Positions 1-7,051 of a DNA stretch of 64,000 nt are shown here, piece after piece. Under the pieces are notes generated by a model, which did not search any database, was not told the origin of the DNA, and saw only the letters and a list, made by a program, of their open reading frames with translations. The first letter of the stretch is position 1. Each line of letters starts with the position of its first letter. Source of the stretch: Streptomyces sp. ITFR-16 (GTDB taxonomy: Bacteria > Actinomycetota > Actinomycetes > Streptomycetales > Streptomycetaceae); assembly GCF_031844705.1 (NCBI RefSeq), contig NZ_CP134609.1, positions 7,254,001 to 7,318,000 of the forward strand, in the 5' to 3' direction. The translations under genes were made by a program, and so were the position numbers.

Positions 1-140
1 AGAAGATCCTCACCGAGGGCCGCGCCGACGCCGTGCTCCTCGGCCGCGAACTGCTGCGCAGCCCCTCGTGGGCGCAGTACGCGGCCCGCGAACTGAGCGG
101 CACGGTCCGCGCCCCCGAGCAGTACGGCTACGCGATCTGA
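1..140 (+). CDS. NADH:flavin oxidoreductase (old yellow enzyme family), C-terminal end only
   Basis: Only the last 45 codons are inside the window; the reading frame begins at base 3 and ends with TGA at 138-140. The tail contains ADAVLLGRELLRSPSWAQYA, the end of the flavin-binding TIM barrel in old-yellow-enzyme proteins of the YqjM type, where the GRELL segment lies near the FMN phosphate, followed by the usual short PxQYGY-like ending. Members reduce activated C=C bonds with NAD(P)H and FMN in the cytosol. Substrate cannot be inferred. A strong hairpin follows directly, so it is probably not cotranscribed with the GH92 gene. Confidence 0.75.
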   Translation, partial: KILTEGRADAVLLGRELLRSPSWAQYAARELSGTVRAPEQYGYAI

Positions 141-155
141 CCGCAGCCGCCTGAG

Positions 156-199
156 CCGCCCTCCCCGCCCCCTCCCACCGAGGCGTGCGGGGAGGGCGG
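156..199 (+). terminator. Rho-independent-type hairpin
   Basis: A perfect 13-base inverted repeat (CCGCCCTCCCCGC at 156-168, complement at 187-199) with an 18-base loop starts 16 bases after the stop codon of the oxidoreductase. There is no long T run, as is usual in Streptomyces. Confidence 0.7.
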
Positions 200-340
200 T
201 TGCGTACGGACCGTCCGGATCGCCGCATCCGTTCATCGCGCATTCACCGGGGATGACGGCCCAGGCATTCCCTCCCGCGCCGCGGGGACCTACGCTCGGC
301 CGGGCATCGATCACCGTTGCGACCGGCCGGATCCCGGCCG

Positions 341-356
341 CTGACAACGTTGTCAG
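341..356. promoter_or_regulatory. LacI-family operator upstream of the GH92 gene
   Basis: CTGACAACGTTGTCAG is a perfect 16-base palindrome with the central CG typical of LacI/GalR operators, 45 bases before the GH92 start codon. A nearly identical palindrome lies at 41721-41732 beside a LacI gene, and related AACGTT-centred sites lie in the 11.9-12.4 kb promoter region. The binding protein could be either LacI regulator in the window (17476 or 40595). Confidence 0.75.
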
Positions 357-401
357 AATCCCTGTGGGTCCCCCTGCAAGGTCTCCCGGAGGTATCGCTC
401 C

Positions 402-2840
402 ATGCCCACCAGACCATGGCCCGCGGCCCGGCGCCTCGCCGCGCGCACGGCCGCCGTGCTCGTCATCGGCGCGCTCGGCGCCGCAGTCCTGCCCCCGGCG
501 GCCGGTGCCGCGGCCCCCGCCGTACGGCCCACCGCCTACGTCGACCCGCTCATCGGCAGCGCGAACGGCGGCAACACCTTTCCCGGCGCCACCCTCCCGT
601 ACGGCATGATCGCCTGGTCGCCGACGAGCACCACCGGCGACCAGACCAGCACCGGAGCCGCGAACGGCTACGAGTACGGCGCGACCCGGCTGCGCGGGCT
701 CAGCCTCACCCATGTCAACGGCGCCGGGTGCAACCCCGGTGCGGCGGGCGACATCCCCATCATGCCGTTCGTCGGCGAGGTCACCTCCTCGCCGTCCGCC
801 GATACCAAGGACGCCGTCTACGCCGCGAACTTCTCGCACGACGACGAGCGCGCGGTGCCCGGCCGCTACACCGTCGGCCTCGACTCCGGCGCCACCGCCG
901 ACCTCGCGGTCAGCCGTCGCGCGGGCGTGGCCGACTTCGCCTTCCCGGCCGGCAAGCCCGCCAACCTGCTCTTCCGGGTCTCGAACTCGCTCAACGGCAG
1001 CGAGGACGCCCAGGTCGAGATCGACCCCGGCCACCGCAAGGTGACCGGATCGGTGCTCACCGGCGCGTTCTGCGGACGACGGGCCAACGGCGGCACCAAC
1101 AACCGCAAGAGCTACTACCGGCTCTACTTCACCGCCTCCTTCGACCGCGCCTTCTCCACCACCGGCACCTGGAAGGACGGCACGCTCGCCCCGGGCTCGA
1201 CCTCCGGCAGCGGCGGCGAGGGCTATGCCACCGGAGCGGACCGGGCCGGACGGGGATCGGGCGGCTGGGTCGGCTTCGACACCGCAACCGATACCGATGT
1301 CCACATGCGGATCGGCATCTCCTACGTCAGCCAGGCGGGCGCCGAGGCCAACCTGCGCTCCGAGATCGCCCCGCACGCCGAGGTGGCCGACGTCGCGGCC
1401 GCCGCGAGCCGCACCTGGGACCGGGAGCTGGACTCCGTACGCACGGGCGGCGGCACCGAGGCCCAGCGCACCACCTTCTACACCGCCCTGTACCACTCGC
1501 TGATGCAGCCCAACATCATCAGCGACACCGACGGGCGCTACCCGGGCATGGACGGCAAGCCGCACCGGATCGAGCGCGGGCAGGGGGCGCAGTACAGCAA
1601 CTTCTCCGGCTGGGACCAGTACCGGGCCCAGATCCAGCTGCTCGCCCTGCTGAAACCGCAGATCGCCGGGGACTTCGCCCAGTCGCTGTACAACTTCGCC
1701 CGGCAGAACGGCGGGGTGTGGGACCGCTGGGTGCACATCAACGGGGCCACCCATGTCATGACCGGCGACCCCACCGCCGCCACCCTCGCCACGTTCTACG
1801 CGATGGGCGTGCGGAACTTCGACTACGAGGGCGCGTACGAGTCGCTGGCGCGCCAGGCGACCGTCCCCGTGGACGACGGGCTCTCGGACGCCGGCTGCCC
1901 GGGTCAGTGCACCGGCCAGCGGCCCAACCTGGCCCAGTACCTGGACTCGCACTACGCGGCCCAGGACGTCTGCCACTGCTGGGGCGGCGCCGCCGAGACG
2001 CTGGAGGACGCGGTCGCCGACGCCGCGCTCGGGCGCTGGGCCGCACTGCTCGGCCGGGACGCGGAGGCCAAGGCGTTCGAGGAGCGCGGCGGCTGGTGGC
2101 GCAACGTGTACAACGCCGGTGCCACGGACGGGGCCGGCACGAACGGCTACATCCAGGCGCGCGATCTCGACGGCTCCTGGGTCACCCCGTTCAGCCCCGG
2201 CAGCGACCTCGGCTTCGCCCAGGGCACCAGCGCCACCTACACCTGGATGGTGCCGCAGGACGTCCAGGGGCTCGCGGAGGCGATGGGCGGCCGGGACGTC
2301 GCGGCGCGGCGCCTGGACGGCTTCTTCCACAAGGCGGACGGCTCCTGGTCGGTGAAGGGCGGCGACGCCCTGCGCTACGACCCGACCAACGAGCCCGGGA
2401 TCCACGCCCCCTGGCTCTACAACGCGCTCGGTCAGCCGTGGAAGACCCAGGCCACCGTCCGCGAGATCCTGGACACGGTCTACGGCACCGGTCCGCGCGG
2501 TCTGCCCGGCAACGACGACCTGGGGACCATGTCCGCGTGGTACGTCTTCTCCGCGCTGGGGCTCTATCCGCAGTCGCCGGGCAGCGGCGCGCTGCTGCTC
2601 GGGGCCCCGCTGTTCCCGAAGGCGGTGATCGGCCGGCCGCACGGCAGGGACATCACCGTCAGCGCACCCGCCGCCGGCGCCGGCCGCCCGTACATCGACG
2701 CGGTGACGCTCAACGGACGCGTCCATGACCGGTCGTGGACGGACGCCGGTCTGCTCGCCCGGGGCGGGAAGCTGACGTTCCGGCTGTCGGGGACGCCCAA
2801 CACCAGCTGGGCGACCGCCCCTTCGGGGCTGCCGCGCTGA
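402..2840 (+). CDS. Secreted GH92 family alpha-mannosidase
   Basis: An 812-residue exo-acting alpha-mannosidase of family GH92, expected to be exported; GH92 enzymes are calcium-dependent, inverting, and mostly cleave alpha-1,2- or alpha-1,3-mannose. A signal peptide covers about residues 1-36 (arginine-rich start, hydrophobic core, AGAAAPA cleavage region). The family start VDPLIGSANGGNTFPGATLP follows at once. Further hallmarks are GWDQYRAQ, the NEPGIHAPWLYN segment with the candidate catalytic acid E664, and the GNDDLGTMSAWYVF segment with D705/D706. GGAGG at 388-392 lies nine bases before ATG 402. The gene has its own upstream operator and a strong downstream hairpin, so it looks monocistronic. 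Exact linkage specificity cannot be read from sequence; the neighbours suggest fungal-type galactomannan. Confidence 0.9.
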   Translation: MPTRPWPAARRLAARTAAVLVIGALGAAVLPPAAGAAAPAVRPTAYVDPLIGSANGGNTFPGATLPYGMIAWSPTSTTGDQTSTGAANGYEYGATRLRGLSLTHVNGAGCNPGAAGDIPIMPFVGEVTSSPSADTKDAVYAANFSHDDERAVPGRYTVGLDSGATADLAVSRRAGVADFAFPAGKPANLLFRVSNSLNGSEDAQVEIDPGHRKVTGSVLTGAFCGRRANGGTNNRKSYYRLYFTASFDRAFSTTGTWKDGTLAPGSTSGSGGEGYATGADRAGRGSGGWVGFDTATDTDVHMRIGISYVSQAGAEANLRSEIAPHAEVADVAAAASRTWDRELDSVRTGGGTEAQRTTFYTALYHSLMQPNIISDTDGRYPGMDGKPHRIERGQGAQYSNFSGWDQYRAQIQLLALLKPQIAGDFAQSLYNFARQNGGVWDRWVHINGATHVMTGDPTAATLATFYAMGVRNFDYEGAYESLARQATVPVDDGLSDAGCPGQCTGQRPNLAQYLDSHYAAQDVCHCWGGAAETLEDAVADAALGRWAALLGRDAEAKAFEERGGWWRNVYNAGATDGAGTNGYIQARDLDGSWVTPFSPGSDLGFAQGTSATYTWMVPQDVQGLAEAMGGRDVAARRLDGFFHKADGSWSVKGGDALRYDPTNEPGIHAPWLYNALGQPWKTQATVREILDTVYGTGPRGLPGNDDLGTMSAWYVFSALGLYPQSPGSGALLLGAPLFPKAVIGRPHGRDITVSAPAAGAGRPYIDAVTLNGRVHDRSWTDAGLLARGGKLTFRLSGTPNTSWATAPSGLPR

Positions 2841-2853
2841 CGGACGGACGATT

Positions 2854-2896
2854 CCGCTCCGGTGCGCCGCGTCCTGAGCGCGGCGCACCGGAGCGG
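2854..2896 (+). terminator. Strong hairpin after the GH92 gene
   Basis: A perfect 17-base inverted repeat (2854-2870 and 2880-2896, loop of 9) begins 13 bases after the GH92 stop codon. Confidence 0.8.
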
Positions 2897-2929
2897 GGTT
2901 CGCCGCCGGCTCCCCGCCGTTCCTTCCCC

Positions 2930-3059
2930 CGTGTTTTCTATCGTTGAAAAATCTCTGTGCACGACTGTTGTTTTACGTTTGATGCTGTGGCTCAATGTTC
3001 GATTGTGTGCTGTGCCTCACAGGTTCGAGGCACTTCAGCTCTCTCGACAGGACGACGCC
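2930..3059 (+). promoter_or_regulatory. AT-rich promoter region of the PA14-GH2 gene
   Basis: About 100 bases here are clearly richer in A/T than the surroundings. They contain TATCGTTGAAAA (from 2939), which resembles one half of the AACGTT-centred operators near 12.1 kb but is not a full palindrome. I could not place convincing -35/-10 boxes. A Shine-Dalgarno-like AGGA at 3049-3052 precedes the chosen TTG start by seven bases. Confidence 0.35.
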
Positions 3060-6000
3060 TTGAGACGACAAATGCCCCGCCCCCGCGCTCTGTTCAGAAC
3101 GGCGGTCTGTGCCGCCGCGCTGCTGATCCCCGTCGGGGCCACCCTGGTCCCGGCCGCCGCAGCCACCCCCGCCGCAGCCGCCGGCGCCGCCTCCGCGACC
3201 ACGTTCAAGGCCGGTGACCCGGCCACCGAGGTCCATGGGCTGAAGGGCGAGTACTTCAGCATGTCCTCGCCCGGCGCGCGGGACTTCGACAAGCTCGGCG
3301 GGGTCGCCCTCGACCCGCAGATCAACTTCCCCGGTCTCACCGGCACGTTCGAGTCCACCACCGGACAGACGGAGAACACCACCGCCCGCTGGACCGGCGG
3401 CATCACGGCCCCCGAGGACGGTGACTACACCTTCGCGGCCAGCGGCGACAACGGCTTCCGCCTCTTCATCGACGGCAAGGTGGTCATCGACCACTGGGAG
3501 CCGGACTGGGACAACGAGCAGACCAGCGCGCCGATCGCGCTGAAGGCCGGCGAGACGCACGAGTTCAGGCTGGAGATGTTCCAGGACACCGGCGGCGCCA
3601 ACATGTTCCTGCGCTGGTCCAGCGCGAAGCTCGCCAAGCAGATCGTCCCCGAGTCCGCGTTCACCCCGCCGGCCGACTTCGAGGTCTACCCGGTCGGGCT
3701 GACCGTCCCGGGCGACGGACAGCGCCTCCAGCTGGCGTTCGACGACAAGGCCGGCGACTACTCCGCGCTGAAGGACCACCTCACGATCGAGGCGGACACC
3801 TCCCCGATCCCGGTGAAGTCCGTCGCCCGGGTGCCGGGCAACGCCAAGGCCCTGCTCGTCACCCTGACCGCCCCCGTCCAGAAGGGCCAGCAGGTCCGGG
3901 TCACGTACGACGGCAAGGCCGGGCTCACGGTGGGCGGCAAGGCCGTCCCCCAGATCAGCCGCACGGCGAAGAACCTGTCCACGCACCGGCTGACCACCAC
4001 CTGGGGCGACAAGCTCGACCGCAACCACCCGCTGCCCGAGTACCCCCGGCCGCAGCAGGTCCGCGACGCGTGGCAGAACCTCAACGGGCCCTGGGAGTTC
4101 GCCGGGGCCAAGGCGGGCGAGCAGCCCGTCTTCGGCAAGAAGCTCGGTGAGCGCATCACCGTGCCGTTCCCCGTCGAGTCGCAGCTCTCCGGTCTCGAAC
4201 GCCACGAAGACCACATGTTCTACCGCAAGCTCGTCACCGTCCCGAAGAACTGGGCGGTCAAGAGCGGCAAGGACAAGCACGGCACGAGCAAGGACGGCAA
4301 CCGCCTGAAGCTCAACTTCGGCGCCGTCGACTACCAGGCCCGCGTCTGGGTCAACGGCAAGCAGGTCGCCGAGCACACCGGCGGCTACACCTCCTTCAGC
4401 GCGGACATCACCGACGCGGTCAAGGGCAGCGGCCCGCAGGAGATCGTCGTCGCGGTCACCGACACCACCGGTGACGACCAGCCGAAGGGCAAGCAGTCCC
4501 GCAACCCCGGCGGCATCGTCTACACCCCGTCCTCCGGCATCTGGCAGACGGTGTGGATGGAGCCGGTCGCGCCCGCCTCGGTGGACAGCCTGACGACCAC
4601 CCCCGACATCGACAAGGGCCGCCTCGCGCTGACGGTCAACTCCGCCGACGCCTCGGCGGGCGCGAAGGTCAAGGCCGTCGCCCGGGACAGGAAGGGCAAG
4701 GTCGTCGGCACGGTCACCGGCGCGGCCAACCGCCCGCTGAGCCTGCCCGTCGCCAAGCAGCACCTGTGGTCCCCGGACGACCCCTATCTGTACGACCTCG
4801 AGGTCACCCTCACCGACGGCCGCTCCAAGGACACCGTCGACAGCTACTTCGGTATGCGCTCGCTCGGCATCCAGAAGGTCGGCGGCTACCAGAAGCTGGT
4901 GCTCAACGGGAAGCCGTTCTTCTCCCTCGCCATGCTCGACCAGGGCTTCTGGCCCGACGGCCTGTACACCCAGCCGAGCGACGCCGCGCTGACCTTCGAC
5001 CTGAAGGCACAGAAGGACCTCGGCTTCAACGCCGTGCGCAAGCACATCAAGGTGGAGTCGGCCCGCTGGTACTACCACGCGGACAAGCTGGGCCTGCTGG
5101 TCTGGCAGGACTTCGTCTCCGCCGACATCACCGGCCAGAAGGGGCAGCAGGCCTTCCTCTCGCAGGGCAAGGAGATGATGGAGCAGCTCCACAACTCGCC
5201 CGCGATCGGCGGCTGGATCGTCTTCAACGAGGGCTGGGGCGAGTGGGACCGCGCCGAGACCGGCCGGATCGCCGAGTCCGTCAAGGCGGCCGACCCCTCC
5301 CGCGTCGTCAACGCGCACAGCGGTGTCAACTGCTGCTCGTCGAAGGGTGACTCGGGCAAGGGCGACATCATCGACCACCACGACTACGTCAACAACGACG
5401 CCCCGTTCCCGGACGACCGGGCGGCCATGGACGGCGAGCACGGCGGCTTCACGCTCCGTACCGCCGGCCACATGTGGCCGGGCGCGCCCGCCGCGATCTA
5501 CAGCGGGGTCGCCGACAAGGCAGCCCTCACCGCCAAGTACGTCGACAACACCCGCACGTACTACCTCGCCGCGGCCGGCGCCGAACTCTCCGGCTCCGTC
5601 TACACCCAGGTCAGCGACCTGGAGAACGAGCTCAACGGTCTCTACACCTACGACCGCCGCGAGATCAAGGTCGACCCCAAGAAGGTCCGCCAGATCAACC
5701 AGCAGGTCATCGCGGCCGGCGCGGCCGCCGGCCACCGCGACGAGGTGAAGGGCGGCGCCGCCTGGAACCTCGACGAGGGCAAGGGCACCAAGGCGAACGA
5801 CCAGGGCCCCAACCACTTGCCGCTCACCCTCTCCGCCGGCACGACCTGGACCCCCGGCGTCCACGGCTCGGCGCTGAAGTTCAACGGCGAGGGCCAGTAC
5901 GCCGAGACCACCGCCCCGGCGGTCGACACCACCAAGAACTACACGGTGTCCGCCTGGGCCCGGCTCGACGCACTGCCCGGCAACTACGCCACCGTCGTCA

Positions 6001-6362
6001 GCCAGGACGGCCGTCGCACGGAGAACCCGTTCTATCTCCAGTACGGCCAGGGCGCGTTCGCCTTCAGTACCCCGGGCGGCCACCGCGCCCGGCTGGAGAT
6101 CACACCGAAGACCGGCACCTGGTACCACCTGGTCGGGGTGCGGGACGGCGACGAGGTGAAGCTGTACGTGGACGGCACGCTCGCGGCCACCGCCGCGGCC
6201 GGACCCGCCGATGTCAGCACCGGACCGCTCTCCGTCGGACGCGCCCAGTACGCGGGCCAGAAGGGTGACTTCTGGAACGGTTCCGTGGACCAGGTCGCCG
6301 TGTACGACAAGGCGCTGACCGCCGACGAGGTGAGCGCCCTGCACCGGGCCGGACAGGGGTAG
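3060..6362 (+). CDS. Secreted PA14-GH2-LamG glycoside hydrolase, candidate beta-D-galactofuranosidase
   Basis: A 1100-residue exported hydrolase. From the N-terminus: signal peptide (about 1-40), PA14 carbohydrate-binding domain (about 60-200), a linker/Ig-like stretch, GH2 sugar-binding domain from about 324, GH2 Ig-like domain, TIM barrel (about 610-890), and a C-terminal LamG/concanavalin-like domain (about 900-1097). The acid/base is E724 in FNEGWGEWD and the nucleophile E793 in MDGEHGGF, where many GH2 enzymes have EFGG. Start: TTG 3060 has a good ribosome site; ATG 3072 is the alternative, and longer in-frame extensions lack a signal peptide at the right place. Known: a PA14-containing GH2 enzyme from Streptomyces has been characterised as a galactofuranose-specific beta-D-galactofuranosidase. 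Inferred: same activity here, supported by the YtfQRT/YjfF-type importer nearby. The GH2 core is paralogous to the gene at 7052. Confidence 0.8.
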   Translation: MRRQMPRPRALFRTAVCAAALLIPVGATLVPAAAATPAAAAGAASATTFKAGDPATEVHGLKGEYFSMSSPGARDFDKLGGVALDPQINFPGLTGTFESTTGQTENTTARWTGGITAPEDGDYTFAASGDNGFRLFIDGKVVIDHWEPDWDNEQTSAPIALKAGETHEFRLEMFQDTGGANMFLRWSSAKLAKQIVPESAFTPPADFEVYPVGLTVPGDGQRLQLAFDDKAGDYSALKDHLTIEADTSPIPVKSVARVPGNAKALLVTLTAPVQKGQQVRVTYDGKAGLTVGGKAVPQISRTAKNLSTHRLTTTWGDKLDRNHPLPEYPRPQQVRDAWQNLNGPWEFAGAKAGEQPVFGKKLGERITVPFPVESQLSGLERHEDHMFYRKLVTVPKNWAVKSGKDKHGTSKDGNRLKLNFGAVDYQARVWVNGKQVAEHTGGYTSFSADITDAVKGSGPQEIVVAVTDTTGDDQPKGKQSRNPGGIVYTPSSGIWQTVWMEPVAPASVDSLTTTPDIDKGRLALTVNSADASAGAKVKAVARDRKGKVVGTVTGAANRPLSLPVAKQHLWSPDDPYLYDLEVTLTDGRSKDTVDSYFGMRSLGIQKVGGYQKLVLNGKPFFSLAMLDQGFWPDGLYTQPSDAALTFDLKAQKDLGFNAVRKHIKVESARWYYHADKLGLLVWQDFVSADITGQKGQQAFLSQGKEMMEQLHNSPAIGGWIVFNEGWGEWDRAETGRIAESVKAADPSRVVNAHSGVNCCSSKGDSGKGDIIDHHDYVNNDAPFPDDRAAMDGEHGGFTLRTAGHMWPGAPAAIYSGVADKAALTAKYVDNTRTYYLAAAGAELSGSVYTQVSDLENELNGLYTYDRREIKVDPKKVRQINQQVIAAGAAAGHRDEVKGGAAWNLDEGKGTKANDQGPNHLPLTLSAGTTWTPGVHGSALKFNGEGQYAETTAPAVDTTKNYTVSAWARLDALPGNYATVVSQDGRRTENPFYLQYGQGAFAFSTPGGHRARLEITPKTGTWYHLVGVRDGDEVKLYVDGTLAATAAAGPADVSTGPLSVGRAQYAGQKGDFWNGSVDQVAVYDKALTADEVSALHRAGQG

Positions 6363-6393
6363 CCCCCCGCTCCCGGCCGACCAGCGAGCCGCA

Positions 6394-6422
6394 GCCCGCC
6401 GTCGCACGCCGCGACGGCGGGC
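6394..6422 (+). terminator. Hairpin after the PA14-GH2 gene
   Basis: Perfect 12-base inverted repeat (6394-6405 and 6411-6422, five-base loop) 31 bases after the stop codon. Confidence 0.7.
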
Positions 6423-6454
6423 AGCGGCATGCGCCGGTGTGTGAGGATCATGGA

Positions 6455-6988
6455 ATGGGACAGACGCAGATCCGTCGCCGCCGCGACGCCGACATGAAGG
6501 CGTGCCTCGACGCACTGTTCACGGTGTACGAGGAGGACCGCTATCCGGCCCGCTGGCCGGCCGATCCCGCGGGCTGGCTCACCCCGGACGGGCTGCTCGC
6601 CGCCTGGGTGGCGGTGGCGGGCCCGGACGTTCTCGGGCATGTGGCGCTGACCCGCACCGATGACGTCCTGGCGGCCGGAGCCGGACTGCCGCCGGATGAA
6701 CTCGCCTCCGTGTCACGTCTGTTCGCGCGGGCTTCGGCGCGGCGGCGCGGGGTCGCGCAGGCCCTGCTCGACGTGGTGGCGGACGCTGCCGCGTCCGACG
6801 GCCGGCGGCTCGTGCTGGAGGTGGAGGACGGCGGTGCGGCCGCCGTCGCGCTGTACGAGCGCGCCGGCTGGCGCCGCACGGGCAGCCGCTCCGGCGACTG
6901 GACCACCGCCGACGGCCGGACGGCGCTGCTGCACACCTACCTCGCCCCTGACAGGGGAGCGGGGAAAGGGCCGACGGCCCGGACATGA
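6455..6988 (+). CDS. GNAT family N-acetyltransferase
   Basis: A 177-residue single-domain GNAT protein. The acetyl-CoA-binding core is ASARRRGVAQALLD (the RxxGxA loop), followed by VLEVEDGGAAAVALYERAGW, the beta4-alpha4 segment ending in the common YERAGW. ATG 6455 has GAGGA at 6443-6447 seven bases upstream; the in-frame ATG at 6437 has none. The substrate is unknown, and nothing ties it to the surrounding glycosidases apart from position. Its 3' end overlaps the bidirectional hairpin shared with the convergent GH2-CBM42 gene. Confidence 0.85.
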   Translation: MGQTQIRRRRDADMKACLDALFTVYEEDRYPARWPADPAGWLTPDGLLAAWVAVAGPDVLGHVALTRTDDVLAAGAGLPPDELASVSRLFARASARRRGVAQALLDVVADAAASDGRRLVLEVEDGGAAAVALYERAGWRRTGSRSGDWTTADGRTALLHTYLAPDRGAGKGPTART

Positions 6989-7019
6989 CGCGGGGTGCGT
7001 CGCATCCGGGCCGTCGGCC
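6969..7019. terminator. Bidirectional terminator between convergent genes
   Basis: A perfect 15-base inverted repeat (6969-6983 and 7005-7019, loop 21) lies between the GNAT gene, whose last codons it overlaps, and the stop codon of the minus-strand gene at 7052. Confidence 0.7.
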
Positions 7020-7051
7020 CCGGCGGTGAAGCGGAGGAGAGAGGGTTCAGC

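Noticed and set aside
317..2728. Long Arg/Pro-rich frame overlapping the GH92 gene in another frame
   Set aside because: No recognisable domain; extreme Arg content is typical of shifted reading of GC-rich genes.
2973..6515. A 1180-codon open frame antisense to the PA14-GH2 gene
   Set aside because: Its translation is Val/Gly/Asp/Arg low-complexity sequence without domains, an effect of high GC content opposite a well-supported gene.
6969..7019. Attachment site or mobile-element end suggested by long inverted repeats
   Set aside because: These inverted repeats lie between convergent genes with no recombinase or transposase nearby; they are terminators.
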